The notes under the pieces are model-generated. The model was not told the DNA's origin, ran no database searches, and was given only the letters and a program-made list of their open reading frames with translations. DNA of 64,000 nt, taken from assembly GCF_013386165.1 (NCBI RefSeq), contig NZ_JACAOS010000028.1, forward strand, positions 1-64,000, written 5' to 3'. The position numbers were made by a program, and so were the translations under genes. The stretch is from Pseudomonas gingeri. Its GTDB lineage: Bacteria; Pseudomonadota; Gammaproteobacteria; Pseudomonadales; Pseudomonadaceae. Below are positions 1 through 7,910 of the stretch, piece after piece; positions within the stretch are counted from its first letter, which is position 1; every line of letters begins with the position of its first letter.

Positions 1-190
1 TGAGGCCCTTGAGCCTTGCACTATCCTTGCGGACGCCATCGCCAGCAAGCCAGCCCCCACAGGATCGAGCCTCACCACAAAACTATCGTGTTGCCGAAGC
101 CCTTGTAGGAGCTGGCTTGCCAGCGATGAGGCCCTTGAGCCTTGCACTGTCCTTGCGGACGCCATCGCCAGCAAGCCAGCCCCCACAGAA
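1..190. repeat. REP-type palindromes in a 126-bp direct repeat
   Basis: The stretch beginning TGAGGCCCTTGAGCC at position 1 recurs at position 127, giving a 126-bp period cut by the window edge. Each unit carries an arm of the type ATCGCCAGCAAGCC, and a converging arm TGTAGGAGCTGGCTTGCC lies near 106. Together they form the inverted pair typical of Pseudomonas REP elements. Short reading frames here are repeat sequence, not genes. Confidence 0.85.
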
Positions 191-263
191 ACCGCGTTCG
201 GCTTGACGTCACAAGTGCCGAGAGGCACCTTGCCCAATACCCCTGCTACCCGAAGCCCGCCCC

Positions 264-1028
264 ATGTCCCTGCCCGTCCTGTTGACCCAACATATCGTCC
301 GCCGCCCGCAGCGCATTGCCCTGCTGCAACATATCGCCGAGCAGGGCTCGATCACCCGCGCCGCGAAAAGTGCGGGCCTGAGTTACAAGGCCGCCTGGGA
401 CGCCATCGACGAGTTGAACAACCTGGCGCAAAAGCCCCTGGTGGAACGCAGCGTCGGCGGCAAGGGCGGCGGTGGCGCAAAATTGTCGGTTGAAGGCGAA
501 CGGGTGCTGCGTCTTTATCAACGCCTGCAAACTATTCAGGCCCAAGTCCTAGAAGCCGCCGAAGACAGCGGCGACCTCGACCTGCTCGGCCGCCTGATGC
601 TGCGTACCAGCGCCCGCAACCAGCTCCACGGCACGGTGCAAGACATCACCCGCCACGGACGCAACGACTTGGTACGCCTGGCACTGGCCGACGGTCTCAC
701 CCTCCAGGCACAAATCACCCACGACAGCACCCTGCGCCTGGAACTTGAGAGCGGCACCGAAGTGGTCGCCCTGATCAAGGCCGGTTGGCTGGAATTGAAC
801 GCCATCGAGCACCCCGCAAAATCCGGACACAATTCTCTAAGCGGTCAAATCGAGGCCATTTCCGAGGACGAAGACGGCCCTTCGGAGGTCAGAATCGCGC
901 TGCCGAACGGACAGACGCTCTGCGCGCTGGCGCCACCGGAGCAGATAAAAAACCTCGGCCTGAGCGTGGGAAGCCCAGTGCAGACGGTGTTTGCGCCGTC
1001 CATGGTGATTCTCGGCACACCGTTATAA
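264..1028 (+). CDS. modE: Molybdate-responsive transcriptional regulator ModE
   Basis: The 254-residue protein has the ModE layout: an N-terminal LysR-like winged helix (about residues 1-115, with the helix GSITRAAKSAGLSYKAAWDAID) and two molybdate-binding TOBE/Mop repeats (about 125-190 and 195-254). ModE dimers bind molybdate and control molybdate transport and molybdoenzyme genes. No modABC genes lie downstream in this window; the next gene is an unrelated phosphatase behind a REP element. The modABC operon may lie outside the left edge, which cannot be seen. The start gives the family's usual length. Confidence 0.93.
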   Translation: MSLPVLLTQHIVRRPQRIALLQHIAEQGSITRAAKSAGLSYKAAWDAIDELNNLAQKPLVERSVGGKGGGGAKLSVEGERVLRLYQRLQTIQAQVLEAAEDSGDLDLLGRLMLRTSARNQLHGTVQDITRHGRNDLVRLALADGLTLQAQITHDSTLRLELESGTEVVALIKAGWLELNAIEHPAKSGHNSLSGQIEAISEDEDGPSEVRIALPNGQTLCALAPPEQIKNLGLSVGSPVQTVFAPSMVILGTPL

Positions 1029-1029
1029 C

Positions 1030-1088
1030 GCCATCGCCAGCAATCGAAGCCCGCATCCCCCTTGTAGGAGCCAGCTTGCTGGCGATCG
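1030..1088. repeat. REP palindrome pair
   Basis: An ATCGCCAGCAA arm is followed by TGTAGGAGCCAGCTTGCTGGCGAT, the same family as the repeats at position 1. It begins directly after the modE stop codon and fills the gap before the PhoX-like gene. Confidence 0.8.
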
Positions 1089-1176
1089 ATCGCGCAGCGA
1101 TCCCCGGCTTTTTCCTGCAACAAATCCGTCACACCGCATTACTAAGGTGAGCCCCTGACCCGCAGGGAGCCTGATC

Positions 1177-3078
1177 ATGAATCTCTTAGAAGAAAACCAA
1201 CCCACCGACCTCGAACACATGGTCGGCCTCAGCCGCCGTGGTTTTATCAGTGCCGGCGCCTTGTGCGGCGCGGCCATGTTCATCGGCGGCAACCTGCTGA
1301 CCCGCAGCGTGATGGCCGCCAGCGTCAGCGCCTCCTCCGGCAAACTGCTGGGCTTCGACAGCATCGCTGCCGCTACCAGCGACACCCTGACCTTGCCGCC
1401 CGGCTACACCTCCTCAGTGCTGATCAGTTGGGGCCAACCGCTGGCCAAGAACGGCCCGGCCTTCGACCCCAGCGGCAACGGCAGCGCCAAGGCCCAGGAA
1501 GTCCAGTTCGGCGACAACAACGACGGCATGAGCCTGTTCCCCTTCCCCGGCGACGACAATCGTGCGCTGCTGGCGATCAACAACGAATACACCAACTACC
1601 GCTACCTCTACGCCCACGGCGGCCAGCCGCAATCCCCCGAAGAGGTGCGCAAGGCCCAGGCCAGCGAAGGCGTATCGGTGATCGAAGTGCAGCGCCAGGA
1701 CGAGCAATGGCGTTTCGTCCAGGGCTCGCCCTACAACCGGCGGATCCACGGCAACACGCCGATCGGCTTCGGCGGACCGGCAGCCGGTCACCCCTGGCTG
1801 CAGACCCAGGCCGACAAGCAGGGTCGCAAAGTCCTCGGCACCTTCCAGAACTGCGCCAACGGCAAGACACCGTGGGGCACCTACCTGACCTGCGAAGAGA
1901 ACTTCACCGACTGCTTCGGCAGCAGCCATGCCGAGCAGAAATTCGATGCCGCGCAAAAGCGTTATGGCGTCGTCGCCAGCAGCAAGGAGATCAACTGGCA
2001 CCTCCACGATCCGCGCTTCGACATGGCCCTGAACCCCAACGAACTGAACCGTCATGGCTGGGTGGTGGAAATCGACCCGTTCGATCCGCAATCGACGCCG
2101 GTCAAACGCACCGCCCTGGGACGCTTCAAGCACGAGAATGCCGCGCTGGCCGAAACCCGTGACGGCCGCGCCGTGGTCTATATGGGCGACGACGAACGCG
2201 GCGAGTTCATCTACAAGTTCATCAGCCGCGACCAGATCGACCACAAGCACCCCAAGGCCAACCGCGACCTGCTGGATCACGGCACGCTATACGTGGCGCG
2301 TTTCGACAACGGCGACGGCAACCCGGATCGTCCGAAGGGATCGGGACAATGGGTCGAATTGACCTTTGGTAAAAATGGCATCGACGCCGGCAACGGCTTC
2401 ACCAGCCAGGCCGAAGTGCTGATCCACGCGCGCCTGGCCGCCAGCGTGGTCAAGGCCACGCGCATGGATCGCCCGGAGTGGATTGTCGTCAGCCCCATTG
2501 ACGGCCAGGTCTACTGCACCCTGACCAACAACTCCAAACGCGGCGAAGACGGTCAGCCGGTGGGCGGACCGAACCCGCGGGAGAAGAATGTCTACGGACA
2601 GATCCTGCGCTGGCAGGCCGCGGCCGACGACCATGGCGCCGACCATTTTTCCTGGGACCTGTTCGTGGTCGCGGGCAACCCCGGCGTGCATCCCGGCACG
2701 GCCAAGGCCGGCTCATCGAACATCACGCCGCAGAACATGTTCAACAGCCCGGATGGTTTGGGCTTCGACCAGGCCGGGCGCCTGTGGATCCTCAGCGACG
2801 GCGACTACAGCAATGCCGGGGATTTTGCCGGCATGGGTAATAACCAGATGCTCTGCGCCGATCCGGCCAGCGGGGAGATCCGTCGGTTCATGGTTGGCCC
2901 GGTGGGCTGCGAAGTGACCGGCATCAGCTTCTCGCCGGACCAGAAGACCTTGTTCGTCGGCATCCAGCATCCGGGTGAGGCCGGCAACTCGACCTTCCCC
3001 GAGCATTTGCCGAACGGCAAGCCGCGCTCGTCGGTGATGGCGATCCGGCGGGAGGATGGAGGGATTATCGGTGCCTGA
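1177..3078 (+). CDS. PhoX-family phosphatase / DUF839 protein, Tat-exported
   Basis: The 633-residue protein belongs to the DUF839/PhoX family, whose characterised members are Ca/Fe-dependent periplasmic alkaline phosphatases with a beta-propeller fold. Residues 19-24 read SRRGFI, a twin-arginine motif, and a hydrophobic stretch and an Ala-rich cleavage region follow, so folded export is expected. Family-like segments include GTYLTCEENFTDCFG, a central GRAVVYMGDDERGEFIYKF and a C-terminal GPVGCEVTGISFSPD. The start has GGGAGCC upstream. Enzymatic specificity is inferred from the family only; many DUF839 proteins are untested. Confidence 0.9.
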   Translation: MNLLEENQPTDLEHMVGLSRRGFISAGALCGAAMFIGGNLLTRSVMAASVSASSGKLLGFDSIAAATSDTLTLPPGYTSSVLISWGQPLAKNGPAFDPSGNGSAKAQEVQFGDNNDGMSLFPFPGDDNRALLAINNEYTNYRYLYAHGGQPQSPEEVRKAQASEGVSVIEVQRQDEQWRFVQGSPYNRRIHGNTPIGFGGPAAGHPWLQTQADKQGRKVLGTFQNCANGKTPWGTYLTCEENFTDCFGSSHAEQKFDAAQKRYGVVASSKEINWHLHDPRFDMALNPNELNRHGWVVEIDPFDPQSTPVKRTALGRFKHENAALAETRDGRAVVYMGDDERGEFIYKFISRDQIDHKHPKANRDLLDHGTLYVARFDNGDGNPDRPKGSGQWVELTFGKNGIDAGNGFTSQAEVLIHARLAASVVKATRMDRPEWIVVSPIDGQVYCTLTNNSKRGEDGQPVGGPNPREKNVYGQILRWQAAADDHGADHFSWDLFVVAGNPGVHPGTAKAGSSNITPQNMFNSPDGLGFDQAGRLWILSDGDYSNAGDFAGMGNNQMLCADPASGEIRRFMVGPVGCEVTGISFSPDQKTLFVGIQHPGEAGNSTFPEHLPNGKPRSSVMAIRREDGGIIGA

Positions 3079-3145
3079 CGATCCGCCCTTCGCGGCGACC
3101 CGACCAGCTCCGCTCCCACGACCCATTTGAAGCCGATCACGATCT

Positions 3146-3278
3146 TGTGGCGAGCGGGCTTGCCCGCGCTGGGCTGCGAAGCGGCCCTAAAACCATTAAA
3201 CGCGGTGTATCAGGTACACCGAGGTGCCTGGGTTTACGACTGCTTCGCAGCCGAGCGCGGGCAAGCCCGCTCGCCACA
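3146..3278. repeat. REP doublet, 'GTGGCGAGCGGGCTTG' type
   Basis: A left arm TGTGGCGAGCGGGCTTGCCC and an inverted right arm ending GGGCAAGCCCGCTCGCCACA enclose about 90 bp with an inner CTGCGAAG/CTTCGCAG pair. This second palindrome family recurs at six other places in the window. It occupies most of the 347-bp gap 3079-3425; the rest holds only the srkA leader. Confidence 0.88.
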
Positions 3279-3425
3279 AATTTCGGCCAGGCTTGAGATT
3301 GTTCTTAACTGACTCACACTCGTTAGCCCAAGCCCCCTCACCACAAGCAGTCCATCACCTTTCTAAGCCCCGGTGCGCTAACATGCTTGGCCGGACGCGG
3401 CCGCCTGCCGCCCGCAGGAGTCAGC

Positions 3426-4400
3426 ATGTCCCACCCGTTTGAAACACTCACCCCCGACCTGGTGCTCGACGCCGTGGAAAGCATCGGCTTTCTCAGTGAC
3501 GCCCGGGTCCTGGCGCTCAACAGCTATGAAAACCGTGTCTATCAGGTGGGCATCGAAGACGGCGAACCCCTGATCGCCAAGTTCTACCGCCCCCAGCGCT
3601 GGACCAACGAGGCCATCCTCGAAGAACACCGCTTCACCTTCGAACTGGCCGACTGCGAAGTGCCGGTCGTCGCCCCGATGATCCACAACGGCGAAAGCCT
3701 GTTCGAACACGCCGGCTTCCGCTTCACCCTGTTCCCCCGCCGTGGCGGCCGGGCCCCGGAACCGGGCAATCTCGACCAGCTCTATCGCCTCGGGCAACTG
3801 CTCGGCCGCCTGCACGCCGTGGGCGCCACCCGTCCGTTCGAACACCGCGAAGCCCTGGGCGTGAAGAACTTCGGCGAAGACTCGCTGACCACCCTGCTGG
3901 AAGGCAACTTCATTCCCCGCAGCCTGCTGCCGGCCTATGAATCCGTGGCCCGCGATCTGCTCAAGCGGGTGCAACAGGTCTACGCCGAGACCCCGCACCA
4001 GAACATCCGCATGCACGGCGACTGCCACCCGGGCAACATGATGTGCCGCGACGAGATGTTCCATATCGTCGACCTCGACGACTGCCGCATGGGCCCGGCG
4101 GTGCAGGACCTGTGGATGATGCTCGCCGGCGACCGCCAGGAATGCCTCGGCCAACTCTCGGAACTGATGGACGGCTACAGCGAGTTCCACGACTTCAATC
4201 CCCGCGAGCTGGCGCTGATCGAACCGCTGCGTGCCTTGCGCCTGATGCACTACAGCGCGTGGCTCGCTCGCCGCTGGGACGACCCGGCGTTTCCCCACAG
4301 CTTTCCGTGGTTCGGCAGCGAGCGTTACTGGGGCGACCAGGTCCTGGCGTTGCGCGAACAACTTTCCGCACTGAATGAAGAACCGCTGAAATTATTCTGA
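3426..4400 (+). CDS. srkA: Stress response serine/threonine kinase SrkA (YihE/RdoA family)
   Basis: The 324-residue protein has the APH/ChoK-like kinase fold of SrkA. The catalytic segment IRMHGDCHPGNMM and the metal-binding IVDLDDCRMGP are both present, as is the N-terminal ALNSYENRVYQVGIEDGEPLIAKFYRP that holds the ATP-binding lysine. In E. coli this cytoplasmic kinase counters programmed death after envelope and oxidative stress. I chose the ATG at 3426, not the upstream ATG, because GCAGGAG lies just before it and MSHPFETLTP is the usual beginning. It is monocistronic, with REP elements on both sides. Confidence 0.93.
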   Translation: MSHPFETLTPDLVLDAVESIGFLSDARVLALNSYENRVYQVGIEDGEPLIAKFYRPQRWTNEAILEEHRFTFELADCEVPVVAPMIHNGESLFEHAGFRFTLFPRRGGRAPEPGNLDQLYRLGQLLGRLHAVGATRPFEHREALGVKNFGEDSLTTLLEGNFIPRSLLPAYESVARDLLKRVQQVYAETPHQNIRMHGDCHPGNMMCRDEMFHIVDLDDCRMGPAVQDLWMMLAGDRQECLGQLSELMDGYSEFHDFNPRELALIEPLRALRLMHYSAWLARRWDDPAFPHSFPWFGSERYWGDQVLALREQLSALNEEPLKLF

Positions 4401-4439
4401 CGGTTGTGGCAGGATTTGCTGACGATGGTGTCTGAAAAG

Positions 4440-4560
4440 ACGCCATCGCTGGCAAGCCAGCTCCCACAGTGATGCGTTTGCTCGTGATAGCGGTCGCCAC
4501 CCTATCAACCGTGCACAGAACCACTACACGACCCTTGTAGGAGCTGGCTTGCCAGCGATA
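4440..4560. repeat. REP pair between srkA and rarD
   Basis: CGCCATCGCTGGCAAGCCAGCTCCCACA and, about 65 bp later, TTGTAGGAGCTGGCTTGCC form the inverted arms of the GGCTTGCC-type REP. Confidence 0.8.
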
Positions 4561-4627
4561 GGGCCTTCAGCAACACCGCATCACCCAACAATATCCAATT
4601 TGTCAGCAGCCCAAGAAAGGACTCTGC

Positions 4628-5542
4628 ATGCAAGCCGCCAACCCGCGTCGCGGGTACATCCTCGGCCTCAGCGCCTACACCATCTGGGGCCTGTTCCCCA
4701 TGTACTTCAAAGCCCTCGCCGCCGTACCGGCCGCGGAGATCATCATCCACCGCATCCTCTGGTCCGCCCTGTTCGGTAGCCTGCTGCTGGCGGTGTGGAA
4801 ACACCCGGGCTGGTGGCGCGAACTGCGGGACAACCCACGCCGCCTGGCGATCCTGGCCCTGAGCGGCACCCTGATCGCCGCCAACTGGCTGACCTACGTC
4901 TGGTCGGTCAACAGTGGGCGCATGCTCGAGGCCAGCCTAGGCTACTACATCAATCCACTGGTCAACGTGCTGCTGGGCATGCTCCTGCTGGGCGAACGCC
5001 TGCGCCGCCTGCAATGGGTCGCCGTCGGCCTGGCCGCCATCGGTGTGGCGCAACAGGTCTGGCAGGTCGGCAGCCTGCCCTGGGTGTCACTGGTGCTGGC
5101 GCTGACCTTCGGCTTCTACGGGCTGATCCGCAAACAGGCACCAGTCAAGGCCCTGCCGGGGTTGGTGGTGGAAACCTGGATGCTGGTGCCCATCGCCATC
5201 GGCTGGTTGTTGCTGCACCCGGCCGCCACCAGCGCCCAGGCCGAATTCTGGACCACCTCGCAAGCCTGGTGGCTGGTCGCCGCCGGCCCGGTCACGCTGA
5301 TTCCGCTGGTGAGTTTCAACGCGGCGGCGCGTCACCTGCCTTACACCACCCTGGGTTTCCTGCAATACCTGGCGCCGACCCTGGTGCTGCTGCTGGCGGT
5401 GTTCCTCTATGGCGAGCAACTGTCCTCCAGCACCCTGGTGGCCTTCGTGTTCATCTGGACGGGCCTGGCGGTGTACAGCGTCGATGCCTGGCTCAGCCTG
5501 CGCAAGCGCAGCGAATCGACCGTCGCCGCAACAGCGGATTGA
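4628..5542 (+). CDS. rarD: EamA-family transporter RarD
   Basis: The 304-residue protein is predicted to have ten transmembrane helices in two EamA repeats. It carries the RarD signatures GLSAYTIWGLFPMYFKAL (N-terminus), NWLTYVWSVNSGRMLEASLGYYINPLVNV and TLGFLQYLAPTLVLLLAV. RarD was linked to chloramphenicol sensitivity in Pseudomonas; the natural substrate of this inner-membrane permease is not established. AAAGGA precedes the ATG. It converges with the downstream gcvR-like gene across a 236-bp gap that holds DnaA-box-like sequences and hairpins. Confidence 0.92.
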   Translation: MQAANPRRGYILGLSAYTIWGLFPMYFKALAAVPAAEIIIHRILWSALFGSLLLAVWKHPGWWRELRDNPRRLAILALSGTLIAANWLTYVWSVNSGRMLEASLGYYINPLVNVLLGMLLLGERLRRLQWVAVGLAAIGVAQQVWQVGSLPWVSLVLALTFGFYGLIRKQAPVKALPGLVVETWMLVPIAIGWLLLHPAATSAQAEFWTTSQAWWLVAAGPVTLIPLVSFNAAARHLPYTTLGFLQYLAPTLVLLLAVFLYGEQLSSSTLVAFVFIWTGLAVYSVDAWLSLRKRSESTVAATAD

Positions 5543-5577
5543 ATATCCACAGGCAAAACTGATCAAAAAACGCACAA

Positions 5578-5614
5578 AAGCCTGTAGACCTTGATCCACG
5601 TGGCCTACAGGCTT
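5578..5614 (-). terminator. Hairpin with T-run on the minus strand
   Basis: The ten-base arms AAGCCTGTAG (5578-5587) and CTACAGGCTT (5605-5614) are perfect complements. On the minus strand the hairpin is followed by TTTTGTGCGTTTTTTG, so it could end transcripts of the gcvR-like gene, perhaps as a second terminator. Confidence 0.5.
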
Positions 5615-5695
5615 CTACCCCAAGGTTATCCACAAGCCGGTCCACGCCGTTTGTGCACAAGCCCTTGAAACTGTTCGTTTTTTGCTCACATCCTG

Positions 5696-5720
5696 AAAAG
5701 CCCCGGCCCGCCTGGCCGGG
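5696..5720 (-). terminator. Intrinsic terminator of the gcvR-like gene
   Basis: On the minus strand CCCGGCC and GGCCGGG form a G+C stem with a five-base loop, followed by GGCTTTTC. It lies about 60 bp after the stop codon of the minus-strand gene. Confidence 0.55.
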
Positions 5721-5778
5721 CGCTCGATCTCCCCAGGTTATCCACAGGCCCGTCCCCGTTAAAACTGGATAACCCGCC

Positions 5779-6300
5779 TCACTCGTCCTCGCTGCGCAAC
5801 ATCAACTCCACCATCAGTTCATCGGCCAGGGTTTCCAGGCCCGCCTGCAAGGCATCCAGCGGCAGGTCAAACGGTACCGCCAGGATCGCCTCGGCGTGGA
5901 ACAGCGGGTCGCCGCTCATGGGCGCGGGGCTGACGTCGGTCACCAGTTGTTCCAGGTTGATGCCCTGTTCCGTCAACAGACGAGTGATGTCCCGCACGAT
6001 GCCCGGGCGATCATTGCCCACCAGTTCCATCGCAATGGGTTTCCAACGGCCGGGGGCTTCACCGGTACCGGGAATCACCTGGATCTGAATCCCTTGGCTG
6101 GCGAGCGCTTGCAGGGCCTTGATCAACGCGTCATGGGTCTCGGCGGGCGCCTCGACCCGGACAATCCCGACAAACTGCCCGGCCAGGCCCGACATGCGGC
6201 TTTCCAGCCAGTTACCGCCGTGCTCGGCAATACACAGGGCAATCTGTTCGACCTGGCCGGCCTTGTCGGGTGCGAATACAGTCAATACGAGATGGTCCAC
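5779..6300 (-). CDS. Glycine cleavage system regulator-like protein (GcvR family), two ACT domains
   Basis: The 173-residue protein has two ACT domains: residues about 1-80 (MDHLVLTVFAPDKAGQVEQIA) and 85-173 (MELVGNDRPGIVRDITRLLTEQGINLEQL). This is the architecture of GcvR, which binds glycine and restrains the activator GcvA. Pseudomonas genomes carry more than one GcvR-like protein, so a role in glycine cleavage control is inferred. It is relevant that the right half of the window makes glycine from betaine, but no direct link is visible. The gene stands alone. Confidence 0.85.
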   Translation of the reverse strand: MDHLVLTVFAPDKAGQVEQIALCIAEHGGNWLESRMSGLAGQFVGIVRVEAPAETHDALIKALQALASQGIQIQVIPGTGEAPGRWKPIAMELVGNDRPGIVRDITRLLTEQGINLEQLVTDVSPAPMSGDPLFHAEAILAVPFDLPLDALQAGLETLADELMVELMLRSEDE

Positions 6301-6379
6301 GGGAAAGCCCTCTGGTCATGGGTCGACCCAGTATAGGCAAGAGGGGCCAAACCTGCGGGATCAGGCTGGACACGCCCCC

Positions 6380-6460
6380 TGTAGGAGCGAGCTTGCTCGC
6401 GATGACGGCCGCAAGAACGACGCAAATCTCAAAGCCCCCATCGCAAGCAAGCTGAACGGG
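6380..6460. repeat. REP arm with degenerate partner
   Basis: An intact TGTAGGAGCGAGCTTGCTCG arm (6380-6405) is followed by a decayed partner, CCCCCATCGCAAGCAAGCTG, near 6437-6459. The remainder of the 294-bp gap 6301-6594 is the gcvR leader and has no other recognisable feature. Confidence 0.7.
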
Positions 6461-6594
6461 TCAAGTAATCCCGGACACCAATTACGGTGCTTAAGCCGCT
6501 TTTTGCTCCATGGATATTTTCCCGGCCTGAAGAAGGCGGAGTCGTCTCTCCCTCAACCCTTGCTCTTGCAGAGGCTTGCTCAACTTCAGTTGAA

Positions 6595-7086
6595 TTAAAC
6601 CACTAATCTAAATTTCTGATTTTGCTTCAACGCAGTTTCCCTATATTCAAGGTAGACGGCACTACCTTCCACTACAGTCGGATTGACAGTCAAACACTTG
6701 AAGCGACCGTCTGTATGTTTTTCTATACCCACAACCCCATCTCCTGCATCCACAACAATCCATTCTTGTTCCTTGTCCCCCTCTCTATATCTTTCGAGAT
6801 TGACCGCCCGCTCATCCACTGCAGTCCAGTATTCGTGATCACCCACAGCGGTCAGAATATGATACTTATCTCCATGAGCAAGAACTCGCCACAATTTTAT
6901 ATATGAAGGACTCCCTACAAGGGTATACCTGATGTCTGCGCCTGGCCGGGAGGCAATGAGATAGCCTCCGTTCACAAGTGAAACTATTCTTAATGGAACA
7001 TCCGGAAAGCGCATCACTCCATGCGAACCGCCCTCAACTGTCTGATCTGAAGTTCCAGACCCAGGGGTATTTTTGCTATTTTTCAT
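6595..7086 (-). CDS. Beta-trefoil / ricin-lectin-like protein of unknown role
   Basis: The 163-residue protein, after a polar N-terminus, shows three repeated segments ending in aromatic/hydrophobic triplets (IKLWRVL, EQEWIVV, NQKFRLV) as in RICIN-type beta-trefoils, although strict QxW motifs are missing. I chose the ATG at 7086 rather than the far upstream start because AAAGGAGAG lies seven bases before it. No signal peptide is evident from this start. Its base composition is visibly more A+T rich than its neighbours and codon use differs, which suggests recent acquisition. No partner gene is adjacent, and the sugar-binding role is only a fold-based guess. Confidence 0.6.
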   Translation of the reverse strand: MKNSKNTPGSGTSDQTVEGGSHGVMRFPDVPLRIVSLVNGGYLIASRPGADIRYTLVGSPSYIKLWRVLAHGDKYHILTAVGDHEYWTAVDERAVNLERYREGDKEQEWIVVDAGDGVVGIEKHTDGRFKCLTVNPTVVEGSAVYLEYRETALKQNQKFRLVV

Positions 7087-7353
7087 TACAGCTCTCCTTT
7101 GCCTGCTGACTCTTGCGGTTTGAGGCAACAACAATGAAGACAGCAATGGCGAAGAACTAAAAGAGTTTGCCAACAACCGGCTGACACACAATACCCGAGT
7201 ACCCAGTATAGTTTGCGGGTAAAAAATACAAGCTCGCCCAGACCCTATGCGCGCAGGCCGCAGACGAGTGGTTCACACCGGGCCCGCCCTTCGAAAGGTT
7301 AAACACGCCCTGATGCCAGTCAGTTAAGAGCAATCTCAAGCCTAGCTGAGATT

Positions 7354-7487
7354 TGTGGCGAGCGGGCTTGCCCGCGTTCGGCTGCGAAGCAGTCGTAAAC
7401 CCTTTGATCGAGGCCTGCCTGATACACCGCAATCACCGGTTTGAGGGCCGCTTCGCAGCCCAGCGCGGGCAAGCCCGCTCGCCACAA
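7354..7487. repeat. REP doublet, 'GTGGCGAGCGGGCTTG' type
   Basis: Left arm TGTGGCGAGCGGGCTTGCCC and right arm GGGCAAGCCCGCTCGCCACA enclose the usual inner arms (CTGCGAAGCAG / GCTTCGCAGC). Confidence 0.88.
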
Positions 7488-7710
7488 GACCGCGCTTGGC
7501 TTCAAGCTGCTTAATTGACAGGCATTGAGGCACGCCCCACACCGCCCCTCCGGCATCGGCGGAAGGAAAAACAAATCGTGTACCATTTTCAGATTTATCT
7601 GGAACAATCCATGCATTTCTTGAGAACATCATCGCCCGCAGCATGACCAGACAGAACCCAATGGTCGCGAAACGACGTATTTAGTCTGATTTTCACAAGC
7701 GCAATCCATC

Positions 7711-7738
7711 ATGTAGTATGCGCCAGCACGCACTACAT
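7711..7738. promoter_or_regulatory. Inverted repeat upstream of glcB, candidate operator
   Basis: ATGTAGT at 7711-7717 and ACTACAT at 7732-7738 are perfect inverted arms separated by 14 bases, about 170 bp before the glcB start. The symmetry fits a dimeric regulator site; which protein binds is unknown. Confidence 0.4.
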
Positions 7739-7910
7739 AACGTTGCAACGACATCTGCCCGAGTGCCTGCGAAAGCACGCCAAGCCTCGCCCGCTCACGC
7801 GGGAGGGGTTCGCCCAGCCGCCTGCAAAGGCATGTTCTGGTACTGTGTTTAGAGAAGCACGCAAGGCTTTAAATAGAAGAGCTGAATAGCTGAGCAGAGT
7901 GAGGCAAGCA

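Larger units (their letters stand above)
5543..5746. other. Two perfect DnaA boxes and a related element between rarD and gcvR
   Basis: Perfect TTATCCACA occurs at 5626-5634 and 5738-5746; ATATCCACA (one mismatch) lies at 5543-5551. After the box at 5626, six bases lead into CCAC, five more into TGTG and then CAAG. This spacing and pattern also follow the boxes in the cluster near 54 kb. The segment overlaps two hairpins. A role in binding DnaA is inferred from the motif. Confidence 0.55.
7087..7910. other. Long intergenic region between the beta-trefoil gene and glcB
   Basis: This 824-bp gap contains the leader of the minus-strand lectin-like gene, a REP doublet (7354-7487), an inverted repeat that may be an operator (7711-7738), and the glcB leader. 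I see no convincing open reading frame or RNA gene in the rest. Confidence 0.6.

Noticed and set aside
3387-3425. Longer N-terminus for srkA
   Set aside because: The extra 13 residues are not family-like, and the ribosome site points to the ATG at 3426.
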